This document shows, one piece after another, positions 1-10,080 of a DNA stretch of 64,000 nt. The DNA is taken from contig CAKJVC010000147.1 in assembly GCA_918026815.1 (NCBI GenBank), positions 434,001-498,000 on the forward strand, given 5' to 3'. Numbering within the stretch: position 1 is the stretch's first letter; every line of letters starts with the position of its first letter. A model generated the notes under the pieces. That model was not told the origin of the DNA, searched no databases, and saw only the letters and a program-made list of their open reading frames with translations. The DNA is from Chalara sp. BL73. Taxonomy: Eukaryota > Ascomycota > Leotiomycetes > Helotiales. The position numbers were made by a program, and so were the translations under genes.

Positions 1-246
1 TTCGCAAAACTGGACAGTATTACGAAATATTGAATGCATTATCAATTACAGTATCTTGTTCTCAACTGATATCCACGCGTGCTCAAAAATATAATTCTTA
101 GATGGTTTTCAACTCTCTGAGACTGGCAACGCTAAGCGACCCCGAAGCTTAAATTTTGTTCTAACCTCAGGCACAAAACGCAAGCTCCAACATCAAAAGT
201 TGTTAAGCATCCACCAAAACCTCAAATCAGATCATCAGCGCCCACC

Positions 247-847
247 ATGTCGAAAGCGCGTGCAGCTACTGATCAGATTGTAAAGCTGATAGTCGGCGCG
301 GGACAGGCCAGCCCCAGTCCGCCGGTCGGTCCAGCTCTCGGAAGTAAAGGTGTGAAGAGCATGGATTTTTGCAAAGTATGTTCTTTCCAAGCTTTATATT
401 CTGTGCAATCGCCCTTTGCGCATGAAGTTTGCGTGCTGGATGTTCTTAAGCATAGCTCCGCTTTCTACCGAGCCTGCTGTCCGATCTAATTGACTGACAC
501 TCGTCAACTAGGAGTTCAATGCCCGCACGGCACATATGGTCCCTGGCACCCCCATACCTGCGCGCGTCACTGTCCGTCCTGATCGATCTTTTCACTTCGA
601 AATACGCACCCCAACTACAGCGTACATGCTGCTTAAAGCCGCCGGCGTGGAGGAAACGAAGGGCAAGCTGAAGGGAGCGAATAATCCAGGGAAAGATTTC
701 GTGGGCAAGCCCGTCAGCTTAAAGGCAGTTTATGAGATTGCAAAGATTAAGAAGGGGGAGTTGCGGTTGAGCGGACTGAGTTTGGAGGGGATTTGCCGGA
801 GCGTAGTTGCGCAGGCGAAGACTGTGGGTGTTAAGGTCGTACCGTGA
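247..847 (+). CDS. MRPL19: Mitochondrial large-subunit ribosomal protein uL11m
   Basis: Two exons (247-375, 512-847) give 154 aa. The intron has a GTATGT donor and a CTAG acceptor, and phase 0 is kept across it. The product is the L11 family of the large ribosomal subunit: the N-terminal stretch has the [16 protein letters not shown] signature (residues about 20-35) that binds the GTPase-associated 23S rRNA region, and the C-terminal part is the rRNA-binding domain ending in a [19 protein letters not shown] segment. Length and the short N-terminus fit fungal uL11m (S. cerevisiae Mrpl19) rather than cytosolic uL11, which is longer. No cleavable presequence is obvious, which is usual for this protein. 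The ATG at 247 is preceded by a purine-rich CACC context. It stands alone, with no close partner. Family assignment is firm; mitochondrial location is inferred from sequence type. Confidence 0.93.
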
Positions 848-2566
848 GATGGTTGCACACAGGCAAGAAAGGATGTCGAGCGGGAAGAGAAAGAAAGATG
901 GAACCAGAAAAGAGAAGAGAGTGTATGATGCGCGAGTACGATTCGACTTACCTTGAACATTGCGGCGGCGTTAGGTCAAAAGATATAAGGGTTATATTAG
1001 GAAGAGGGACCAGTAGAACCTATTGCACTGTACAATATGATATGTATCATAACCAAGGAAATATAACAATTTTCGAACCATCTTCTCCTTCGCCTTCTTT
1101 GACAGAAAGTTCTGTTTTCATGACGTTCCTGGGTGGGAGAGCTGCTCTATCCATTTGAATTGGCCACTCACGGCTCTGGTGTGCTGTGAGCCGGAGAAGC
1201 TTGGTCCAAAGAATCATTTCGATGCTAGGATTGCAGATTAAAGCAGCATATTTCTACTGTAGTAACTGTAAAATTTCCGGATATGCCCAATTGGCATTAT
1301 GTTACATTGGGTTTGCTCCGCTTGCCATGCTTCCAAGAGAATGCGGCTCTTTTCACATGCGTGGGAGGCAAGCTTGGAGCTGATCTTAATTGCACACATA
1401 AGCCATCAATCGCCGAGGGAAGTACCAAAAGTAAGAAAATTCTCTCGCTGTGAAAGTGTTGAAATGATAGGTCAGTCATTAAGAGTTCAAACGTAATGAA
1501 CCTACATAGTATGGCAATTTTCGTCATGCAAAGCTCAGGCATAGGAAAGCGAGGATAGCCTAGAACTACTACAGAAGTGGTTGATCTCTTCTAGAACGAT
1601 TCTGCATTCCCTCCCCCCAAGTCAGATCGCTAAACCCAGGACAGCGAACAAAATGCCGCATCCGTCCCCAATGCATGTTGAATGGTCGCCGCTCTTCGGA
1701 TAGCTCGGGACGATGTTTTCAACCCCTCCACCCAAGTGATTTTCAATCTCGATCGGAGTTTTTTCCTTCCTGCCCGCCGCGGCCGGCGATGAGTCCTTCG
1801 CTCTCGAGGCTGATGTAACAGCGTCCCTTCTCGTGTCCTCTAGGCCATTCAATTAATTAATTATTAGATTGTAGTATCATATTGGGGTCCATTAAGATAG
1901 ATGGACTGAATCTCAGGCTGATTTATTGCTGTTGTCTTTAGCATAGCTCTGCCTTTCCTCGCGAAAAGGAGCGATGGAATAGGAGCATTTTCGCCTGCTG
2001 GCGGCGTTCTCTCCATGTGGTACGGAGTAGATTGAGTACCTAGGCATTCATTCGTATATGGTAGATAATATTAGATGATTCGAGACAGATCCCGTCTTTG
2101 TAATCAAGGCTGGAAAGCTTGCAACGTTATCCCGGGACGTGCTCACGAGTCGTACTGTTATTACTTGCCTCGTGGTGAAGGCTCCAACAAAGTGAAAATT
2201 GCACGATGAAAATTTGATTCATATGATCCAAACATCCAAAGGTCTATTATTGATCGGGTGTATACCTCTTTATACCTTATCACAATTTTCCGTCGGCAGA
2301 CTGAACCCAAGAAGCTCCGACCGCTGGCTGCCTTACAAGGGCGGCAGGTTAAACTTTAGGACCTTCCAAGTTGCCCGCATCGAAGCCCCACCATCCACTA
2401 AGCTAACACTACGACTGACGCCAACGGAAGAAGAAGAAAGTCTGTCATCCTACATCACAATCGTCAACAATCGGTGAATTGACCATTCCATGGAATTGTT
2501 AATCGCTTAGTGCATCGTTTCCATCATACATACTATATGTACGCTTTCGCTTGATCATTCTTCGAC
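848..2566. other. Intergenic region, no supported gene
   Basis: About 1.7 kb between the uL11m gene and the kinase gene. All open frames are short, overlap each other on both strands and lack recognisable domains or consistent splice structure. It presumably holds the 3' UTR of uL11m and the promoter of the kinase; no specific element could be supported. Confidence 0.5.
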
Positions 2567-5285
2567 ATGACAAGCGTTCAAGAAAATCATCCTCCAACGG
2601 CGCCAGAGGATGTTGGTATGTACCCTATGTACCCTGTGCCTGACATATTTTGGCAAGACATTCGCCGATCGACACCTCATATCTATGTGTTGAAACTGTT
2701 CTGACAAATCACCAGAACCATCCGGAACTAAGACCGTAACCTCCGAACTCGAGAACGACACGAAGACAGACGGTTCTCCCAAGGTGCGATTTGCTTCTGC
2801 CACAGAAGAAATAGAGCCGGCGCAGACCCTTGATACTTCAGCTGCCATGCAGGATGCTGCCCCTATTGACAATGCGACGGTAAAGGAATTGACGCAGTCA
2901 TTGCAAGGAACGCAGCTTGCGGGTCGTCGGATGAGTTGCTTTGCATTCGAGCCAATATCACTTCCTGCTTCACGAGTATGCCTTTCAACTTCACCATTTC
3001 TGTCCATATGTCAAAGCATATGATAAAGAGGTTTGAGAGCCGAGCTATTAGTTATGGCGAAGCCTGAAGCTTAGTGTAAGACTTGAGGTCTTGCCGTTAT
3101 CCCAGGCTTATCATTCTGTCATAGCTTGCGATAACGGTGATTCACAAGCCATAGAAATGAAAGTGCCATGGCACATCAACTCTCTTTTTTCTCTCTTTAG
3201 AATTCTTACCGTATCTTACATAAATATACTGAGCAAAAGGCTGATACAACGGGCTTGTAGGTCCCGTCTATCGAAGATAGCTCACGGGAAGCTAGTCGAT
3301 ACAATACGCGGTCTGATGCGGAGAAACCATCACCACATCCAAGTCCTCTCGTTCAGTCGATGCATTCTCCGCCAATTACGCCAGCGGCAACTCGCTCAAG
3401 GGATGCCGTGGAGGTAAAAGACAAAGATGCCGTTGCACCTGCTCCTTTGCAGAAGGTAGAGGCCGAAGTGGACCCTACCGCTGATACTCCACAGATCGCC
3501 TCCACTGGTCCATCTCCTTCAACAACGAACGCAGATGAGTCTCGACCAGGATCATCAGGAGTATCAACTCGACCAACAAGCCATTCAGGAGAGTCCACTG
3601 GTGCCCAGACGAAGCACCATGTATTCTCTATTGGGCCTGCTATACAAGGTTCTGCCCCAGTGTCCCGTGAAGTGAGCCCTGGTCGATCAGGAATGGGATC
3701 TGCTAGGGGTACACAAACTCCTCCACTTCCAGGGGGAGATGCCAATGATCCATATGCATCCCATAGACGAAAGCCGCAGTCGAAAAATGTGGATGCAATT
3801 GATTCTCGGTTCAAATTCGCAGGTCTAAACTCCAAGCAGAGGCTCTCGTCAACGAATCTTCCCAAATCCTCCTCAAGCTTATGCGCGACCGACAAGGGCG
3901 ATAAACGCGCATCCGCGATTTTTGGCCATAAGGATTCTCGTGGTGCCAACGACAGCTCTACATCATTAAACCACAAGCACCATGCTTCGATGAGCAACCT
4001 TACACGTTTCTTCAAGAAAGGACATAAAGATAAGCGCACCTCATCGCCAACTCCATCTACCAAATCTAGTAGCTCGGGAAAGCTCACCCAACTGCCGTTT
4101 GATGATACACATGGCTTGACATCAAAGTATGGGAAATTTGGAAAGGTTCTGGGTCAAGGAGCGGGAGGATCTGTCCGAGTGATGAAGCGAAGTGACGGGA
4201 AAGTGTTTGCAGTAAAGGAGTTTCGAGCCAGACACACGTACGAGACAGAGAAAGAGTACGCTAAGAAAGTCACTGCCGAGTTTTGCGTTGGTTCGGCTTT
4301 ACACCACGGAAATATTATTGAAACTTTGGATATAGTGCATGAGAAAGACAGGTGGTACGAGGTTATGGAATATGCGCCTTACGATTTGTTTGCAAGCACA
4401 ATGACAGGAAAGATGACCAAAGAGGAAGTCACTTGCTCCTGGTTGCAGATCGTGAGCGGTGTTGCTTTCTTGCACAACTCTGGATTGGCACATCGCGATC
4501 TGAAGCTGGACAATGTGGTTGTGAACGAGCATGGCATCATGAAAATTATAGATTTTGGGAGTGCGACCGTCTTCAGGTATCCTTTTGAAAGCGGCATCGT
4601 CTTGGCTCATGGTAAGTACTTTTGGCGCTTGATGAATGACTATTGCTTATAGCTCGTAGGGATTGTTGGATCTGACCCATACCTTGCTCCGGAGGTATAC
4701 GACGAGAGGAAGTATGATCCACAGCCGACCGACATATGGTCTCTTGCTATCATTTTCTGCTGCATGTCACTTAAGCGCTTTCCTTGGAAGATGCCACGAC
4801 AGTCAGATAATTCGTTCAAGCTATTTTCGTCACCACCTACTCCTTGGACTGTTGCCAACTTACCCACAGCACCTGGTGCAAAAAGGCTGAGTGACACGGA
4901 GTCAACACCATCTACTGTTCCGGATACCAAAACAACTCCATCAGCGAAGGAGACCGGAGGATCTACGAAACCCAAAGACGACACAGGGTCGACAAATGGC
5001 TCTGCAGAACCAGAAAAGAGGCAACAAGAAGTAATCAAGGGGCCATGGAGGCTGTTACGTATGCTCCCTAGAGAAAGTAGGCAGATTATTGGTCGCATGC
5101 TAGAGCTAGATCCGAGGAAAAGAGCTTCCATGGAAGAAGTTATGAATGATCCATGGATCGCCAACACAGATATCTGCAAGCAGGATATCAACCTACCAGG
5201 TGCAAGTGGTGTATATCATGCGCCGGGCCATACTCATACTCTTGAGCCCCCCGCACAATCGACCCCAGCACAAAGCAAAGGATAA
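2567..5285 (+). CDS. SAT4: HAL4/SAT4-type serine/threonine protein kinase
   Basis: Four exons (2567-2615, 2716-2975, 3261-4611, 4660-5285) join in frame to 761 aa. The N-terminal half is low-complexity and Ser/Thr/Pro-rich, as in fungal regulatory kinases. The kinase domain spans about residues 395-730 with a GQGAGGSV glycine loop (about 401), the AVKEF lysine, an HRDLKLDN catalytic loop (about 514), an IDFGSA motif and PYLAPEVY. The wording around the hinge (MEYAPYDLF) and the DFGSA motif are typical of the Hal4/Sat4-Hal5-Npr1 group, which in yeast stabilises plasma-membrane transporters such as Trk1 and affects salt tolerance. A low-complexity insertion of about 60 residues (DTESTPST... region) lies in the C-lobe, as seen in this group. 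All key catalytic residues are present, so it should be active. The exact paralogue within the group is less certain than the group itself. Confidence 0.88.
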
Positions 5286-5926
5286 ATTTCTTCATCTATT
5301 ATCATTGAATTTGCACGACAGGAGTTTGCATTGCGCAGTAGGAGTTTAGGGGGGTTATATAGTGTAGCATATCAGCTACGTGCAGCTTGCTGTTCATAGA
5401 AGGGGTTGGTGACGGGTCAAGGCCGTCGTAGATTGTAAATCGCGGTTGTTGGGTAGATGATGCTGTATATTCGCATAGACGCGTACAGCCAGCGTACTTT
5501 ATGAAATCTTAATTAATTTGAGCGCCGTATCCTCCTCTCTAGTGAAGAGCGGAATGCTTCTAAGAGGCGTAGGTTGTCTTCATTGCCATGGAGCTTCCTC
5601 GTTGCAGCGTGTTGGCAAATTCGTCCATGATCCCTAATCCATCTGTCCCAACCTTTAAAAGACAAAGACTTCCGGCCCCTTTCATCCCAGCCTAGACGAG
5701 ATTGAACCAAATAAACATCCTTTTTCGTCTCGCCAAGCGGCAGAGAAAAGGAGACCAATCACATCCCATGTTTGCTTCCGAGGTTGACGACCCACTTTTA
5801 AAAATGTCCAGAACTGCACGGAAGCTTCTTTCCAAAGCTTTCATCATCAAACTTCATTCTTCAGCTTCACGATTTACACAACTTGTAATTGAGACTTCTC
5901 TCGCTCCATATTCTAATTCCGGCATC
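5286..5926. other. Intergenic region and HSP10 promoter
   Basis: Between the kinase stop and the HSP10 start codon. No coding capacity is evident; an open frame beginning at 5702 reads into HSP10 intron 1 and is not supported. It contains the candidate heat-shock element listed separately. Confidence 0.5.
5811..5828 (+). promoter_or_regulatory. Candidate heat-shock element upstream of HSP10
   Basis: GAA at 5811 and a GAAGCTTC palindrome at 5821-5828 form two head-to-head nGAAn-type units, followed by a TTTCC that partly matches a further unit. The site lies about 100 bp upstream of the HSP10 start codon. HSF1 binding to inverted GAA repeats is established for fungal chaperonin genes; use at this site is inference. 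Confidence 0.35.
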
Positions 5927-6714
5927 ATGGTGAGTCTATTTTGTTTCAGCATCGACAGGGATGGATACGTTGCATTGGACTGTTTAGGATGCTTTGCAGT
6001 TAGCTTTTGATTCTTGCCTGCTCGCTCCTGTGCTCACTAATTGCAAGTATCTGCGCGAACATGAGCAGATGAGCAAAAAGGAAGTGCAAGCAAGAAATAT
6101 ACTCCCGTATCTCGAGCCATTTCCCGGGCAGCTCCTTTGGTCTACTCATCTTACCCGACAAAAGCCGGCTCAAAGTCCAAATGCTAACAAACCATTCAGT
6201 CTACCGCCCTCAAGTCAATCAAGTCCCTCGCGCCCCTTCTCGACCGTGTGCTCGTCCAGCGCATCAAGGCCGAAACCAAGACAGCCGGTGGCATTTTCCT
6301 TCCAGAAAGCAGCGTAAAGGAGTTGAACGAGGCCAAGGTGCTTGCAGTCGGCCCCGGTGGCTTGGATAAGGATGGAAAGCGTGTGGCGTGTGGCGTTAAG
6401 GCAGGCGATCGTGTTTTGATTCCGCAGGTATGTGATATTTCTGCTCTGTATCTGGGTGAAGGGAAGTGCAGGAAAACTATTGAAGGTAAAAAGGAGAACA
6501 AGACCCAGCAAGAAAATAGGAGAGCATGTGGGAGAAAAAGACCATAAGGAGCGGCTCATTGGGATATGCTAACCCAACATAGTACGGTGGCTCGCCCGTC
6601 AAAGTCGGAGATGAGGAATATCAGCTGTTCAGGGATCATGAGTATGCCATCATATCCTCATTTCAGACGTTAGAACTAACAAAAACCAGTATCTTGGCTA
6701 AGATCAACGAATAA
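5927..6714 (+). CDS. HSP10: 10 kDa mitochondrial co-chaperonin (HSP10/GroES)
   Basis: Four exons (5927-5929, 6200-6427, 6583-6641, 6690-6714) give 104 aa, the usual length for eukaryotic Hsp10. It caps the Hsp60 ring in the mitochondrial matrix. The sequence shows the cpn10 signature near the N-terminus (PLLDRVLVQR), the mobile loop (KTAGGIFLPES) that contacts Hsp60, the conserved VLAVGPG segment, and a C-terminal EEYQLFRDHDILAKI stretch. Remarkably, exon 1 is only the ATG itself: the GTGAGT donor follows immediately and a CTAAC branch point precedes the CAG acceptor at 6199. Intron boundaries all preserve frame. A candidate heat-shock element lies about 100 bp upstream. No other identity is plausible. 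Confidence 0.94.
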
Positions 6715-8528
6715 ATGGACAAAGTATGGAAGCCCAAAATGGATACTAGGATGTACAACATATGTGTATAAAATTTGAGCATAGCGATATAAAGAGGTGA
6801 CGGGACTTGTGATAGGCAGACATGGGGAGCATAGTCTGGGCTGACAATGAAAAACGATCTCCTCTCTTTTCCGAGATTTCTACATTCTTCGCGACTTGAA
6901 GCCTTCTTTAGAATCTTTTCTTTCTTATGGTTAGCAATTCTGTTATATCTATCATGGGGTCTTTGTGGATGGCGGTTGTGTTTAGGATCGCTAGGAATCA
7001 GTTACGAATAGCTCGGTGTTAACTTTAGTGAGTTAGGCCGCACTGGGTCTTTTAATTTCTAGATATCGCCAATTCATAAACTCCATATTCGAATCTTTTC
7101 ACCAACATAAACATTCAATTACGCGTCTTCATTTTCTAGCACTCCACTACCATAAATGCAAGCGATCTTATATATATTTCGTCAATCAACTCTATACCAA
7201 ACATCAACTGGTGTCCTTCTGAGGAGACTGCCATCGTTCCAAAGACCATCACACCGCCATCGTCCGAGTGATGAGGAACAACATGTCAGCCCGGCCTGAA
7301 GCATACACGAACTGCTCATTATTCGAGTCCTTTAATCTGGATATCCCTTTTGTCACTTGTAAAAGCTTCGTACCCCGGGACTGCGTCATGCACCTGCAGC
7401 TAGCCGATGTTACCGAGCCCTTTCTACCTTTTGCTGCTCTCATAAAGGCACACACAGAGCCGCAGGTTGAGCTTGACCAGTGGTACCACAACCAGTGCGA
7501 GAATGTACAACTCACTCGTATATTCAGAGGACAAAATATATAAACGGATAACCTACCACTTCCCCGGCGATAGAAAACATCTCCAAGACCTTATGAAGAC
7601 TGATCGCACCCGTCCGAAGCTGAGCCTTCACAATGCAACTCTGCAGTTCGACATCTATTAATTCCGACGGTTAGCGGCACCGCCATTTTGCCATTTTCTT
7701 TGGGCATGATCTTCAGCCTGTTGTTTAGGGATCTATATGAGCCGCGTCAATTGACCTAGGTAATTTACAAAGATCGGCAGCAAAAGTAGGTCCTCCACCC
7801 ATTTGTAAAGCATATATGTCCCGCCGGTCTGGTATCCGGGATTAATGCAAGCAGCCTTGCATAAGAAGCGGCATATCAACGCAAGTATAAAGGTCATATC
7901 TTGCGAATATGACCAGGACGCCATGTGCCTCACGAAGGGCTCTGGTATGAGGGTGATCCCTCAGGCCGTGCTAGCCAAGCTGCAATTCATCTATGCTGTA
8001 ACGGACTTGCCTCCTGTACCGCTCCTAGAAGCATCCTTTCATCGGCCTCCATGCGCAAGCTGAAGGATGGTGATTATATCAGGAAAGTACCTGAGCAATG
8101 TTGGTTGTTTGAAAGATATCTCTATTCTAGACAACCTGTGGTACAATAGTAGCCTTGCTCCTGTTATGGTCATGAGTTATGGTTTTTTTTCGATATTGTG
8201 TATATAATAGGTTTTACTTAGTACTATCTAGTTACCCTATTACATATCCATCCAGAGATCATGCCAGTGGAAATACATGCCATGTTTCTATGCAACAATG
8301 GTTGTAATCTGAAATGAAGGCTTTGTCTGTACCGACAAAATTAGAGCCATGCAAACCATGGGATGCATTGTAGAGGAGAACAATAGGTTTTGAGTAGCCA
8401 GAACTAGGTGCATGAGCTAGCTCTGTCCCTTGCATGATAATATGCGGGGGCGGCCGCATTTTAACGTCACTTCTATCACATCTCACAATTTTCCAGCCTC
8501 ATATCTCTCATATAGCCAAATCCACACC
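6715..8528. other. Intergenic region with weak ORF-like traces
   Basis: About 1.8 kb. Open frames at 7268-7543 and 7845-8149 are short, carry no recognisable domain and could not be joined to convincing exons. Much of 8150-8420 is AT-rich. I see no supported gene; the first half may be a decayed coding relic. Confidence 0.4.
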
Positions 8529-9968
8529 ATGGACTCCTCAACAAAGACCCCCAAGCTCGCGGCTTCTACAGACGATACCTACAACTGCACGATTCTCGAA
8601 TCGAAGTCACGAGAGCGTAACCTCCTCTCCACCGACATTCAGCTTCCCGCTAGAGAGTCTCCCGTGCTTGACGACGAAAATGAATCCAATTACTTCAAAT
8701 CCGCAACCTGGTCCGCGGATGGCACCTCCCTCCTAACCTCATCAGCAGATAACACGATACGCACATTCGTCATCCCACCAGACCTGCTCTCCTCGCCCGC
8801 GCCGCTCTCCTTAACACCATACACATCCCACCACCTCCCCACCTCAATCAACTGCCTCGCACCCGGCCCCTATTTCACTCTACAAGACCCGTCCACCACG
8901 CTATACCTCAGCACGCCCACGGACCTCCCAATCCGCCTCTCGAACGCGCTATCGCCGTCCGAAAAGCCGGTCGCGACATACAACCTCATCTCTCCCACAA
9001 CAGAAGCGTACCTCACGCCGTCCTCGCTCCTCTGGTCCTTCCCGGGCTCTACCTTCCTCGCCGGCACGGACTGCCTCATCGCCGCGTTCGACATCTCGCG
9101 TCCTTTCGAAGGCCCGGCCGTCAGGCTGCCGACCATCCCGAGCAAGCGGCACAAGATGAAGGGAGGGGGCGTGGGGATGCGGGGACTGGTTTCCGCGCTG
9201 TCGTTGTCGCCTTCCGCTTCGGGCGTTCCCGACGCGGAGGATGCGCATTCTATGCTTGCGGCGGGAACGTGGACGAGGAGTGTGGGGCTGTATGATATGG
9301 CTGGGCTCGGCGGGACGATAGCCACTTGGACTCTTCCTTCTAGCATCACGGGTTCGGGAATCACGCAGACGTTGTGGAGTCCATGTGGGACGTATCTCCT
9401 TATCGTGGAACGTAAGTCAGACAGTATTCTTGTCTACGATGTAAGAATTACGGGGAAGATGGTATGCTGGCTCGAGGGCAGAGGAGCAGGTACGAACCAG
9501 CGGCTGGGCGTTGACGTCTTTTCTACGGATGCAGGAGCGGAAGTTTGGGCTGGGGGCATGGATGGGGTGGTAAAGATTTGGCAAAGTGTGGGACATCAAG
9601 AGGGTGCAATAGAGAGGAGTTGGGAATGGATGGCTCATGATGGTGAGATCGTTTTCTTACATATTATGATCTGATAGATTTGCTAACGGTATATAGACCC
9701 CGTCACATCTACCATTGTCCATAGTTCTGGCACGGTAGTGGCAACGTGTTCAGGGCAGAGGAGCAGTTCTGTTTTTGAGAACGACGAAGCCAGTGTAAAT
9801 GAGGATAGTGATGATGATAGATCTTCAAGTTCACCCCCGCCGACTCAATCTAGCGCTTCCGGCTCGAGTAGTCATTCCTTCAGTGGCGTATCTTCAGTTC
9901 ACTCCATAAATTCAGTCAAGGCATTGCATAAAACGCCAGATAATAGCATCAAAGTATGGAGTTTGTGA
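8529..9968 (+). CDS. WD40-repeat protein of the TCAB1/WDR79 (SWT21-like) family
   Basis: Two exons (8529-9642, 9697-9968) give 461 aa; the intron has a GTGAGA donor, a TGCTAAC branch point and a TAG acceptor. The N-terminal part contains a first WD blade (SATWSADGTSLLTSSADNTIR, about residues 57-77), later blades include LWSPCGTYLLIVER and AGGMDGVVKIW, and the C-terminus ends in a DNSIKVWSL blade after an acidic and serine-rich insertion. This arrangement is that of telomerase Cajal body protein 1/WDR79, whose fungal relatives include yeast Swt21, linked to snRNP function and splicing. The ATG at 8529 sits in an ACACC context; an upstream in-frame ATG at 8430 adds a non-conserved leader and was not used. 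The gene is tail-to-tail with the next one, 112 bp apart. Family good, exact cellular role inferred. Confidence 0.82.
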
Positions 9969-10080
9969 CATTCATATCAAATAATTAGCAAAGTATGTTA
10001 CTTCCACATTGTACGAGCATGCGATTCTATATTTAGCAAACGACTAAGCATAAATAGCGGCCATGAAGCCATCAATACAG

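Noticed and set aside
5702..6010. 102-codon plus-strand frame overlapping the HSP10 start
   Set aside because: It runs through the HSP10 leader, exon 1 and intron 1 without any domain; the spliced HSP10 model explains the region better.
7268..7543. Possible small gene at 7.3 kb
   Set aside because: No domain, no splice partner, and equally long frames overlap on the other strand.
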